From Aspidapion aeneum (Eukaryota; Arthropoda; Insecta; Coleoptera; Brentidae), in NCBI GenBank assembly GCA_963576565.1, contig OY755038.1, forward strand, positions 175,117,287 to 175,181,286: 64,000 bases of DNA, given 5' to 3'. Of this stretch, positions 1-10,895 are shown piece by piece (position 1 is the stretch's first letter; each line of letters opens with the position of its first letter). A program made the position numbers and the translations under genes. The notes beneath the pieces were generated by a model. That model was not told the origin of the DNA. It did no database searches and saw only the letters and a list, made by a program, of their open reading frames with translations.

Positions 1-195
1 ACAAATGATCGAAAAACAAAATATCGAAACTACAAAAGATCGAAAATACAGAAGATCGATAATACAAAAGATCGAAAAACAAAAAATCGAAGATACAGAA
101 GATCGAAAGTAAAAAAGATCGAAAGACAAAAAATCGAAAGGCAAAAGATCAAAAAAACAATATATCAAAAGGCAAAAGATCGAAAACAGTTTAGG
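1..195 (+). repeat. GATCGAAAA-type minisatellite, left arm
   Basis: Degenerate tandem units of about 15 bp built on AAAGATCGAAAAACA run from the window edge to about 195. The reverse complement of the same unit fills 606-915, so the two arrays are inverted arms around 200-600. The left limit is cut by the window start. No protein is encoded. Confidence 0.85.
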
Positions 196-270
196 GAAGG
201 TCAGGTAAGGTAAAATTACCTAACCGCTAAATAAACCGATGGCTTGCCATACTTAACAAAAATCATATAG

Positions 271-561
271 TTCGACTAAGGGGGTCTCTTTTTCAAACAT
301 AATTTTTCAAAAAAAAACTTTTTTGATTTCTTTCTCAGGATCCTAGAGACTGTGTAACCAAACCGAATCGGTTTGGTTTTACACCCTGTGGGAACCCGGG
401 AAACACGTCAGGAAAGTTTTTTTTTAAATATATTAGAAAGAGACTCGTTAGTCGAATCGGTTCGGTTCAGTTTGGTTACACACCCTCTAGGATCCCGGAA
501 AAGAAATCAGGAAAGTTTTTTTTTTCAAAAAATATGTTAGAAAGAGACCCCTTAGTCGAAT
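271..561. repeat. Inverted repeat between the two minisatellite arms
   Basis: The left arm starts TTCGACTAAGGGGGTCTC near 271 and returns as its reverse complement, ending CCCCTTAGTCGAA near 561. The arms are about 75-85 bp with few mismatches and enclose a centre carrying AACCGAATCGGTTTGGTT palindromes. It could be a MITE or the core of a fold-back element. No coding sequence is seen. Confidence 0.75.
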
Positions 562-605
562 TATGTAATAGCGATATTTTGAAACGCGGTATTATGATAC
601 GCGCT

Positions 606-915
606 TTTTTGATCTTCTTTCTTTCGATCTTTTGTACTTTCGATCTTCTGTATTTTCAATCTATTGTCTTTTGATCTTTTGTTTTTGGATATTTTGTATT
701 TTCGATCTTTTGCTTTTTCGATCTTTTGTCTTTCGATCTTGTGTTTTTCAATTTTCTGTAGTTTCGATCTGTTGTTTTTCGATTTTTTGTGGTGTCGATG
801 TTTTGTCTTTTCGACCTTTTGTGTATTTCGATCTTTCATCTTTTTGATCTATTGTTTTTCGATCTTTTGTATTCGATCTTTTGTCTTTCGATCTTTTGTC
901 TTTCGACCTTTGTTT
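606..915 (-). repeat. GATCGAAAA-type minisatellite, right arm
   Basis: About 20 degenerate units of TTTTCGATCTTTTGT, the reverse complement of the 1-195 array. The long open frames here are produced by the stop-poor repeat and are not genes. Confidence 0.85.
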
Positions 916-1216
916 CGCCACCCTTCCTAAAGAGTTGTAATTTGTTATTAAATTCAAGGTATTTATAGTTCAATTCAAATGTAATAATCTACAATTAATT
1001 TTGGATGGCAATATTGGTCTAATTAACGAGGCGGTCATTTAATTTAAGAGGCAGACCTTCAATGTTGCTAAATTTCACGAGTCGCTAGTTAACTCTAGTT
1101 AGTTGTAAAATTGTTGTTGGTATATTATTGGGAGACACAAGGAGCTTTAAAAATACCGAAAGATGAAAATTAAAAATCTTTCAACGCACATCTTACGGAT
1201 CAGTTTTGATTCCTAA
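916..1216. other. Unassigned AT-rich stretch
   Basis: No ORF, RNA or repeat recognised between the minisatellite arm and the next TIR element. Confidence 0.5.
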
Positions 1217-1724
1217 GGCGCGATTCACACTATACGTATGGTCATTGTCCCGTTAGCGTACCGTCAACGACACGTAAAATAATCTTACATTGAAAGCAAT
1301 GGGGGTATTCACATTTAACCCTAGCGCTACCATCAAGCTACCGTCCCGATCGTCAAGATTGCTTGACGAGAATATTTTATGTGTTGGTGCACAGCCTTCG
1401 TAAACTAACGAGCCACGAACCAAAAGAAACGGCAACACAGCGTGGAGGCCAGTCATTTTCGTAAACGTGCGTCGCCCACCACGCTAGTTACTGGCCGTTT
1501 CCGCGCAGATAATGTTTTTTTTTAACTTTTAGTATATTTCAAATCGCGTTACCAAATAAAACAACTGTTCTGGTTTTAGTGAGATGTGTGGTGAACTTAA
1601 AATTATATTACCTACTTAATAAAAGCTGTGTAAAAAAGACCTTTTGTACACCGGTAATAAGTGAGGTTAGATGTTTGTTTTTGTTTGGCATTTTTGGTCT
1701 GTTTTTTCTTTTTAAATTTTAAAC

Positions 1725-2140
1725 ATGCCGCGAAATGTTGGGTACCCGGTTGCAAAAGTAACGATGCATCTATGATTAATGAAGAGGGTCACGAAACAAC
1801 CTTTAGCTTCCCAAAAAAAAATGACCTAAAAAATGCTTGGCTTCAGGCCATACACATTATGTTGTGACTGCATCTTCAGTGGTTTGTTGGAAACATTTTG
1901 ACAAAAGTGACGTTGTTAGAACCTCAGAGTAATAATTACTCTATGGTTAGAACCGAGATAATTAGGGATAAAGAGGGAGTACAAAAGGAGGTGCCACTAA
2001 CATTCCCTAAGTTAAACAATGGGGCAATACCTCGGCTATTTGAATCTCAACCCGAGTATATGTCAAACCCCAAACCTCCAGTAAGAGAAAATCCTGACGA
2101 CAGGCGAAAAAAAATTGAAGAAAGGGAGGGTATGGAAATA
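1725..2140 (+). pseudogene. THAP zinc-finger domain relic (P-type transposase or THAP protein)
   Basis: Translated pieces give the C2CH THAP pattern: CWVPGC (C-x4-C), then FSFPKKNDLKNAWLQAI, then VCWKHFDKSDVV (C-x2-H). These are followed by the PRLFESQPEYMS stretch common after THAP domains. The frame breaks at least twice: at the ATG near 1725, where the start and the CWVPGC frame differ by one base, and near 1862, where the finger continues in another frame. About 130 residues are recoverable. The RTE fragment begins directly downstream, so the rest of the protein is lost. The domain identification is confident; the parent family is inferred. Confidence 0.7.
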
Positions 2141-2149
2141 TATATAAAT

Positions 2150-2960
2150 ATATATTGTTTATAGACTTTGAAAAAGCTTTCGATAGCATTGAGCACTGGG
2201 CATTAAAAGATCTTTAATTAATAGCCGAATAGATCACAGATATACAGACTTAATAGCCAATATATTTAGTGAAGCAACAACATTAATCAAAATCCACAGA
2301 GGAACCAAGCCAATCCGCATAAGAAGAGGTGTCAGCGTGACACAATATTCCCTAAATTATTTAACCAGGCCCTAGAAGATGTTTTTAAAAACTTAGATTG
2401 GGAAGAAATAGGCATCAAAGTAAACAGACAATTCTGAACCACCAAGATATGCTGATAATATCAATCAATCTAAAAGAAAATAGAACAAGTAGAGGAATAT
2501 ATAGGACCTGGGACAAATTATTAAACTGAAAAAAGAAAAGCAAACAGCTGAAATCAAGAGACGAATAAGATTGGCCTGGGCAGCATTCGGTAAATTAAGC
2601 AACATATTAAGAAATAAAAAATATCCTCAGTACCTCAAAACGGAAGTGTATAACCAATGTATCCTTCCTGTACTTACCTATGAATCCCAGACCTGGACAC
2701 TTACAAAATCAAACATGGATAAGGTAACAAAAGCCCAAAGATCAATAGAAAGACAAATGTTACATGTAAAGCTAACAGGTAGAAAAAGGAATGAATTGAT
2801 AAGAAATAAAACAAAAGTAAGGGATGTCAGAGCAGAAGTAGCAAAATTAAAATGGAAATTTGCCGGTCATATTATCAGACAGAAAGACGATTGATGGAAC
2901 AAATGTATTGTAAACTGGAGAACTTGGCCAAAGATGGATTGACGAAGGCTAAATAGAATA
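2150..2960 (+). pseudogene. RTE-type LINE reverse transcriptase fragment, 5' truncated
   Basis: The sequence opens with an RT core motif (FEKAFDSIEHW near 2165-2200) and then a matching IFSEATTLIKIHRGTK stretch. An ORF of 107 aa from 2571 contains the C-terminal block LPVLTYESQTWTLTK and KLKWKFAGHIIRQ, typical of RTE-like elements. Stops and frameshifts separate the parts, and the end has a GATA-rich tail. It sits inside the THAP-bearing element, so it arrived later. A second fragment of the same family is at 7710-8010. Confidence 0.8.
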
Positions 2961-4284
2961 GATAGAAAAAAAGGTAAGTTCATTTAAAGTTTAAATTAAC
3001 ATGTTACCACTTAAACTAGATTCATAGTTCTGTAAAGTAAGCAGTCAGACATAAGAAACTATCCCACAAACATCCTGTTGTTCAAACTTGACAGTAATAA
3101 CTTAGCAGTAAGAAAGGAACCATTTTTATTTCTTAGTGCTCACTTCATACTGCTTACTTCACGGTACTATGATCGAACTTTAGGGTTGTTCTCACAAATT
3201 GTTTAAAAGTAATTTCTCTTTTGTTTATTTTAGGTTTTGTTACATATTTTTTAACATGAATAATGGCCACTGATATTTATTTCCAAATGTTTTGTTTGTT
3301 TTAAAAATTAAATGTAACACGCCTAAACACAGTTTATTAGTTTTTACAAAAAAAAATACAAAATCGCCAAACTACAATCAAAACAAATAGCAGATGTTTA
3401 TATCTCCCATGTAAATATCGGCCCACCAGCCGGCCAATTTGCGATGTTGCCTTTTCTGGTTCGTGGCTCGTTAGTTTACGAAGGCTGCGGTTGGTGCCTG
3501 CCGGTGGCCTTCCGGTGCCGTATGTTGTGAATATGAAACAGTGTCGAACGCGCCCGGCGCCGGCACGGCAGTCGGCCGACTGTTGCTATCTTAAAAATTA
3601 TTTTAATTATTAAACTAGTTAGCTAGCCCGGTTAACTGTACACTTATCTAGCGATAAAAAGAAATTTAAAAAAATTTTGTTAATAAAATTTTGTAGAGCT
3701 CTTAAAATATTAAGTTGGAGACAATGCAAATATATGCAATGCAAACTGGCGTCCTCATCATCTGTTTTTCATAGCAGAAATAATAGATATAATAAAAATT
3801 ATATCGGGATAATATAAAGCGGCCTAAAAAATACAAAAAAAAATTAATTTTTTTCTAGTAAGATTTAGATTAAACCATATGAATTAATATTTGAGAATGG
3901 CTAAGAGCTTCACGGAATTTGGTATTTTGCTTTTCTATACTGCCTTCAATTTATTTGTTTAATAAATAAAAAAAACTAATGCTTTGACATTCTCCAATCT
4001 TCTGAATAAAGTGTGGTATTATTATTCTTGTAATCTTGATTGAAATATATCATGTACTAAAATATTTCGCTGGCTTTTTTTTATTTTGCCTTGCTCAGAT
4101 CTAAGATAATAGCCACTTATTATTCATCAGTAAGGTCCATTTTGTCAATAAACTACTCCCGCCAGCTTAATCAAAACTGTTGGTGGCGTGACGGCACGAA
4201 GCCTGCCTGTGTAATGTGAATTGGGTGCCGTCAAACGTGTACGATGACGTGACGGTGGCGCTACGTATAGTATGAATCGCACCC

Positions 4285-4745
4285 AATACCCCAATACCAT
4301 GGTTTACAATATGTTGTGACGGGTTGAATAGTCCTGCTCTAACCATTAATTCCGCAATAGTATAATCATATATGGCTTTAAAAACTAAGCAAATTACGTT
4401 TAGCTTCGTGTTTGATGCAGTACAGCTCAATTAATTTACGTATCAATACAATTTAAATATATTCAGAGACTCCTAAAAGGTGATTTAAAAAACTAGCAGT
4501 TTTAATTTCGAAATCTGATGAGTTTTCTTGAGCCCCTAATATCTCCAAATCTTATATGAACTTTCGGACCGGGTCGAATTTTTTTAAATAATATAAATCC
4601 TCGTAAATTAAGATAATAACTTGTATTGAATACTGATAAGCTAGACGACGCGACGTAGATTGTACACCTTTCTTTCGTGAAAATATTTTAAATAAATGGT
4701 CAGAGTCCTTAAATATAGTTGAAAAATAATCTCTCTCTTACAGCG
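4285..4745. other. Unassigned AT-rich stretch
   Basis: Short ORFs only. No recognised domain, repeat or RNA gene. Confidence 0.4.
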
Positions 4746-6095
4746 GAGACAGACACGTATTTAAAACTTTATGATCTGCTCAGAGTAACATAAGTGAAAA
4801 GTGGGCTAAAACGCCTGACCTCAGCATATTCAAAATAAAATTGAACAATAATCCATTTCTCACAGTGAAGCTCTGTAAAATTACAAAAATGAAAACTTTC
4901 GTCTACCCTCTCCTTATGCATTAAACTTATTAAGTTTCATCAGCAGGAAGGGCTTCGCATGTGCGACAAGGAGTTAAAAACTGACTAGGCATAGACCAGA
5001 GACGTGGGAGGGAAATAGATAGCTTTTCAACGAGTGCGCTCCGATTTTTAAGGGGACATTATGGAGATCTGTCTGTCGACCATTTTGTGGTTATCTTCCT
5101 CTAAACTCTTTTCCGATACCAGCTTATTAACTAGTCACAATATAAAAGGAAAAAGATTTACTTTTTTGGTACTACAATATTGCCAAGTGATAAATACTTG
5201 AATGTTTAGTTATTAAAGTTATTAGAAGAATAATCTCAGTATTCCATTGACACGAATCACTTCTGTGTATTAGACCACACCGCTTGGCGTAGTCTAGTCT
5301 GAATGAACCGAACGAACCGATCGATAGTTACGTCTGGTCATTACAGTAGGCATCCAATCATTCACCGCGCATGGAATAAAACAGTGGTTTCATTTTTGTC
5401 GGGCACATTACTTTCTTTGTTTTGATGGTTAAGTTTTTAATAGTTAGGTGCATTATTTTCCTAAAAATATTACGAGTAAAGCTGCAGAGCAGGGCGCTAT
5501 TATTATTTTAGTTATTCATTATATCTCAGTTGTAAATAAATGGACCATAGGCTGTCAGTAGTGACGTCTCCTAATGTAAACATGGACGCCCAAGAAATCT
5601 TAACGTTAGCGCAGGGAGGAAGGAAGGAACACGTGTTTCGAACTCGTTATGACCTCCTTAGGATGGCATAAGTCAAAAGCGGACTAAAACGCCTGACCAG
5701 CATATTTAAAATAAATTTGAGAAATAATCTACTAGTGCTCCACCTTCTCTTCATGCATCGAATCCATAAAGCTTAACCAGCAGAGAAAGCTTCATGCACC
5801 GAACCTATAAAGTTTCAGGGGGGACTTCGCATGTGCGACAAGGAGCTAAAAACTGACTAGCCACAGACACGTGTTTCAAACTCTTTATGATCTCCTCAGA
5901 GTAGCATAAGTCAAAGGTAACCTGCACATTGGAAATAAAATTGAAAAAAAATCAATTTTTTTTAGTGAAGCTTTGTAAAATTACAAAAATGAAAAATTAT
6001 AACTTCTCCATTAGTGCTTTGGCTACTCTTCATGCCTCGAACCTATAAGGTTTCATGAACAGAGAGAATGGAGCACTAGTGGAGGGGACGGAAAT
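4746..6095 (+). repeat. Three copies of a dispersed repeat of about 240 bp
   Basis: Copies start near 4752, 5629 and 5866 with GACACGTGTTTCAAACT. They continue through GCTAAAACGCCTGACC, GTAAAATTACAAAAATGAAA, CTCTTCATGC and TTCGCATGTGCGACAAGGAG. The second and third are adjacent and tandem. A fourth partial copy, TTGAAAAATAGTCC to TTGTAAAATACAAAA, lies at 8037-8085. There is no coding potential. It could be parts of a Helitron-like or SINE-like family, which the sequence does not settle. Confidence 0.8.
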
Positions 6096-6221
6096 TTCCA
6101 TTTTTGTAATAATAAATACAGTTGTCCGGTTTTTTTACTAGAATAAAATCAAGCGCTCATCGTAATGATCTAACATAATCGGCGACTGACGCGACGTTTT
6201 TGTCAAAGAAGACAGCCATAA

Positions 6222-6526
6222 TGGTGCATTCCATTGGGCGAATTTACTAGCTAGTCGCTGGAGAATTAAGTCGCTCGCTAGTTAGCGAGTTTAAACTCGC
6301 AGAATGGTTTACAAGTACATACAGTGATTAAAAACGCAGTTGCGCTGGTCGCTTCTTCCGACATGTCTGCGGACTACCTACCATAAACCATTTTTACCAA
6401 GAACTGCCTTGCCTACACTTGACGACTTTGCTCGCTAGACACTAAAATATTCGGCGAATGGCGTTTGATATTCCTACTAAAGTCACTAGCGACTAACTAG
6501 TAAATTCGCCCAATGTAATGCACCCT
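6222..6526. mobile_element. MITE with ATTGGGCGAATTTACTAG inverted ends
   Basis: The left end reads TGGTGCATTCCATTGGGCG, and the reverse complement of the right end reads GGGTGCATTACATTGGGCG. Both continue into AATTTACTAG and a TAGTCGCT block, giving arms of about 40 bp in a 305-bp element. The flanks are TAA on the left and TAT on the right, close to a TWA duplication as in PIF/Harbinger MITEs. That family label is an inference. Confidence 0.8.
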
Positions 6527-7705
6527 ATAGTAATTAATATCAGTTATATTATAGTAGGAACCGTTTTATTACTTTAACCAGTGATAAATATTGCCACGAC
6601 GAGGTCGTAGATAGAGTAAAATTTGTCTTTAGTGACTTCGTACCCTTATTTTGCTTTGAGGTACAGATAATTACTTAAAATTAGAGCATGGGTATTTTAT
6701 GTAACAACTAGACCTACAATAGTGTAATTTGTAATTGGTTTGCCTTGCTGAACGGCAGTGCTGCCAGTTTGTAAAAAAATAAAACTTCCTTTCACAGCAA
6801 TGATATAATGTTCATATGCTATTTTCATGAATATTTAATTTTTTATTATATCTAATAGTAAATATCACAAAAATCAATTTACGTAATAATAACTATAATA
6901 AGAGGTAAGTTAAAATCAATACTAACATAACTATCACATAGGCGTAGCTAATGTAGTGCCACCGGTGCCTCTTCTTTGGGCGCCATCATTTGGGGGCACC
7001 GCACAAAGCCCATATTTTGAAGATTTTTCACACAATAGACATTAAAAAATACTATTTGCTGCATTTTTAAAACAACTAGTACTAGAACCAAAAATATAAA
7101 AAGACCTTGGCAAAGCATTTGCCTTAATCATAATTCTGATGATGTGCTTACTACGACCAAACTTGAGTAAATAAAGATAAAAGGCAATTCTAAATTATAC
7201 AATGTTCCTGACTAAGACGTGATGTCTTATAGGACATGTATTAAGCTAATCAGTCCCAATGTTGCAACTTACCTACTGCACCATTTAATAATTAATTTGT
7301 GTAAAAATATCAAGTCTGCTTTAAAACTTAAACTCCCATATTACTTTCACAGGCATGTGCAGCTGTAAAATATCCACATTTATAGGAAAACTTGTTTTGA
7401 TCATCTTCCAGGGCTTTAACACTACAGTCACACCACAAACGGTGTATTATTTAAGAATAGGCCGTACAAGTCAACAATATATACTGCAGGAAAATTGCGT
7501 TTTTCAAGAAAGTTCTTATACATTGTGCTGATCAAAATTTGTTTTATTTTATTTACAGGAAAAGTATTGTTGCTATTTGGCAAAAATTGAAAACTCACTT
7601 TTATGCATTTTCCACAATTTTTTTTAACAAGTATTTCTTTTCTCCTAAACTTCTTATATCATCACACAAAAATTACATACAGATATAACCAAACGTATCT
7701 TTAAA
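6527..7705. other. Unassigned AT-rich stretch with a GGCGTAGC fragment
   Basis: Nothing coding. Near 6943-7010 the words AGGCGTAGCTAATG, GTGCCACCGGTGCC and GGGCGCC resemble one end of the hAT-like MITE at 8096, so this may be a decayed relative. The rest is AT-rich with no recognised structure. Confidence 0.4.
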
Positions 7706-8010
7706 GAGATATAAATAAAACAAAAGTAAAGGATGTAAGAGGAGAAGTAGCAAAATTAAAATGGAAGTTTGCCGATCATAATATCAGACAGAATGATGAT
7801 CGATGGAACAAGTGTATTGTAACCTGAAGACCTTGGGAAAATAAAAGAAGTAGAGGAAGACCACACATCTCATTTGTGGACGATTGTAGAGACATGCAGG
7901 AGCTACATGGATGAACACGGCGACAGACAAAGAAGAATGGAAGATATTGGGGGAGGCCAACAAACAAAGATGGATCAAAGAAGGCTAGATAGAGATAGAT
8001 GATAAAACAA
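7706..8010 (+). pseudogene. RTE-type LINE C-terminal fragment
   Basis: Translation gives KTKVKDVRGEVAKLKWKF, then RSRGRPHISFVDDC, then a KQRWIKEG end. This is the carboxy terminus of the same LINE family found at 2150-2960. It closes with a GATAGAGATAGATGA tail. A stop after the cysteine-rich part shows that it is dead. Confidence 0.75.
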
Positions 8011-8095
8011 ACGGATAAATCAAAATTTAAAATAAAATTTGAAAAATAGTCCAATACTTATAGTGGAGCTTTGTAAAATACAAAAAAGATACCAC

Positions 8096-8424
8096 TGCAG
8101 CGGCGTAGCGTGGGGGGGGCGCGGGGGGTTCGTCGCCCCCCCCGCCCCGAGGGTAGTGGCGCCCCATAGGTGGCCGAAGCGCCCTCAGTTTTACTAAGTC
8201 GGCCCGGTAATGGCCAATTGAGTGGGTGCCAAAGGAAACTAACGACATGACGACCTTTTTTTTTTTTTTTTTTTGTTTTTTTTTTTTTTTTTTTGTTCGC
8301 AAGATTTTGAGAGGCGCCTTTTTGACCTTTTTGGTTTTTTTTGCCACAATATTTTTCATCAGTTTTCAGGGGCGCCCTTTTTAGCTGTCGCCCCCTCCGC
8401 CCTTTCGGGCACGCTACGCCGCTG
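8096..8424. mobile_element. hAT-like MITE with CAGCGGCGTAGCGTG ends
   Basis: The left end CAGCGGCGTAGCGTG and the right end CACGCTACGCCGCTG are exact inverted copies. The flanks are GATACCAC and GATACCAG, which match at 7 of 8 positions, as expected for the 8-bp duplication of hAT elements. The interior is G/C-rich beside the ends and holds two long T tracts (8260-8295). The lysine-rich minus-strand ORF over the T tracts is an artefact. The element lies inside the repeat copy at 8037. Confidence 0.85.
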
Positions 8425-8549
8425 GATACCAGGATAAGATTTATGAAGTTCTTCTAAGATACGAGACTCCCTTTTGATGGATCTCTCTAGGTCTAATGTA
8501 TGAAGAGAGGGTTGAGCATTGGTAGACATAAATAATTACATTATCTCAA

Positions 8550-9080
8550 GGCGGCAGGGTAAGGCCGTGGTATGGTCGTCGGCTTCACATGCAGAAAGTA
8601 CCAGGTTCGCGTCTCGAACAACTATGCAAAAACAAAAAAAAAGTCCGTCGCCCTGTCGCCCACTTCTTTTCCAGCGTTCAACAGTCGTCATCGAATCAGC
8701 GTGCGATGCGATGCACGCAAAATATAAGTTGACCTTGAACATCGAGAATATATGCAGGTGTAGTCCAGGAGCCGACTCGCAGCAAACTGAAGAACCAGGA
8801 ATAATAACCCAGGAGCCTGCTATAAGTGCTGTATAGTCGGTACCAGGATGGCGTCAGCATAAATCTCCTACAGTCAACTCACGACGACCACGACTGTTGC
8901 GCTGAAAAGGAACGATAGCGATGTTAGATTGATGCAAGTCTAACATGTAGCATTTCGGAAGGGGAGTAAAAGCGCGGGTCCACTGTTTATACGTGCTACG
9001 CAGTAAAAAGATCCCTGCCCTCGACAAAGAGGTGCCAGGCAAAATTAAGTCCTCCTAGGGAAAGAAAACTTGAATCCTAA
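8550..9080 (+). mobile_element. SINE with tRNA-like head (copy 1)
   Basis: A pol III-like head has a box A-like TGGTATGGTCG at 8568 and a box B-like GGTTCGCGTCTCG at 8604, about 36 bp apart. An A-rich stretch follows. The body ends with CAGGCAAAATTAAGTCCTCC near 9037, a tail also present in the SINE at 15,920-16,215. The 105-aa ORF over it is a chance frame. The box B is imperfect, so activity is unlikely. Confidence 0.6.
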
Positions 9081-9182
9081 GGGGCACGTGCATCAGTTTG
9101 ATATATGGTGTACGGACAAATCGAGGTTTCCAAAAAGGGCGTGCCGTGTGCCTAGTCGCTAGACCAAAAATGGTCTCCAACC

Positions 9183-9202
9183 ACTACTACTACTACTACT
9201 AC
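9183..9202 (+). repeat. (ACT)n microsatellite
   Basis: Seven tandem ACT triplets lie just after the SINE copy 1 region and may form its simple-sequence tail. Confidence 0.9.
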
Positions 9203-9585
9203 ACTATGCCACATCTCATCTAGAAGGGTTATTGAAACCTTTTTCAAAAATGGGTTACCACTTACCTAACCGATGTAACTTTAATAATGTTTTTTGATAG
9301 AGAGAAAAATAAAGGAAAGAAGACCCTGTATAGAGAAACTTTTTCTCATAAATGTGCTATTTTACAATTATGTCGTTACAAAGAAGTCATAAAATGTTTT
9401 CCAAATAACACTGCCATTCTGCGACAAGTTGCATGTTAAATAAGGCTCGCAGGGGTTCTTTTCATGGGGGAATATAATAAAATACGGCACCGTTTTGTTT
9501 TCTGTCACGGTAGGTTGTTTTGCTTTTATCTTACTGTACGATAACATCTCCTGACATTATTTTTTTTGCAACGAAGTTGATATTA
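9203..9585. other. Unassigned stretch
   Basis: AT-rich. No ORF or repeat recognised. Confidence 0.4.
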
Positions 9586-10137
9586 TACAGGGTGCTTTAA
9601 AATTCTGTAATTTTTATGTTGAATTCTTTGACTAGTTTTAAGTTAAAAAGTTTATATAAAAAATATAAAATTGGTCCGCAAATGCTTAGTTTTCCAGATA
9701 CAGAGTGTTAAAGTTTAATTTATTTGTTAGTTTTTTGTTTATAGCTCGTGCACTTTTTCAGCTATTTAGCTCCAATTTAACGGGTCTATTGAGCCATAAG
9801 CACTACACTTTTAAGCATGCTAAATTAGGGTGACACTTTTTCAGGGGTCATGTGGCCTATCTCCTCAGATTTTATTTTGCTGTAAGGTACTGGTAGATTT
9901 TTAGACAGGAAATAAAATCGTTGCTTCACTGGCAAACTTTTTTGTCTGTTCCGATTTTTTGGCCTCTCAAACAATTTCAGAGAAAATCAGTGTGGCACCA
10001 AAGGCTGCTATCATAAAAATAAAGTATATGGCGAGTATATTAAAATAAACCAAAAAAATATTTTCTTAAAACTATCTTGGATTCACTGAAAAAATGTAAC
10101 AGTAAAATTTTTTTATTGAATTTTGTAACACCTTGTA
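9586..10137. mobile_element. TACAGGGTG-family TIR element, 552 bp
   Basis: It starts TACAGGGTGCTTTAAAATTC and ends with the inverted GAATTTTGTAACACCTTGTA. An internal AGATACAGAGTGTTAAAGTT resembles the sub-terminal block of the larger element at 11,132. It is non-coding. Several other ends of the same family lie in this window. Confidence 0.7.
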
Positions 10138-10895
10138 GGTAAGTCCTTAACATGGTAGAACTGGTGCATCGTCACTTTTGGTACGTAGCAACCCAGGGTT
10201 CAATAGATTTTAGAATTTTTTCTAAAATAGTTAAAATAATGAATTTTTTTTCATCTTCTTTTAATCTTAGTTTATTTTGAAATTAAATTAATCCAACCTT
10301 TTAGCCACCTAAAACTAAAACAATAAAATCCTGTGCTTTTGACAGATTTTAGTTATTTAACGATTTATTTATTTATTTATAACAAAGGTACCCTAACATA
10401 ACATTTTTAACATTAATTCAGAAGAGTAAAACTAGAACTAAAACTAAAATAAGTCCCTTAACCCAGACTGAAAAAAAATAAGTAAACAAAACAAACGAGT
10501 AACTTTAAATAGAAACTTACTTTCGTTAGTGAGAAAAGCCTTAATAACTTGATTCCCTTGCGCGGGAGAACGGAGATAAGTCGAAGAACACATTTTTGAG
10601 AAATTGCCAGTTAAAGTTTTTTGCACATTTTGTAGTTTATTTCCTGACCAAAAAAAAAACAATATGAACAATTTTACTTTATAAAGCAGTTTTTATTCAC
10701 ATGAAATTTTTTAAAAAATACAAAACACAATACAATACCCCCAAGTTAGTTAGTTAACTCAAAATGCACATTTTTCGACTTGTCAAAAGGGGCACCATCG
10801 AAAGGGCGGGCAGAATTGAAAATAATTTCTACGAAGTACAACGTATTGCAACCGCAGTTTAAAACTACGAAATGCCATTTATTAAGAAAGTCTAA
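10138..10895. other. Unassigned AT-rich stretch
   Basis: No gene or repeat recognised; only a short ATTT microsatellite near 10,360. Confidence 0.4.

Larger units (their letters stand above)
1217..4284. mobile_element. TIR DNA transposon relic carrying a THAP domain
   Basis: The ends are inverted: the left reads GCGATTCACACTATACGTA near 1219, and the right is TACGTATAGTATGAATCGC near 4262-4280. A second inverted match links about 1390-1440 (GTAAACTAACGAGCCACGAA) with about 3460-3485. Inside lie a THAP-domain relic and an inserted RTE LINE fragment. THAP domains head P-element-type transposases, so a P-like origin is the leading guess, but no catalytic domain is visible. The exact ends and target duplication are unresolved. 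Confidence 0.6.

Noticed and set aside
561..957. Overlapping 69-92 aa frames on both strands
   Set aside because: They translate the stop-poor GATCGAAAA repeat array; composition follows the repeat unit.
1253..1456. 67-aa minus-strand frame
   Set aside because: Lies in the TIR region of the THAP-bearing element; no homology.
8027..8359. 110-aa lysine-rich minus-strand frame
   Set aside because: It reads through T tracts and G-rich ends of the hAT-like MITE.
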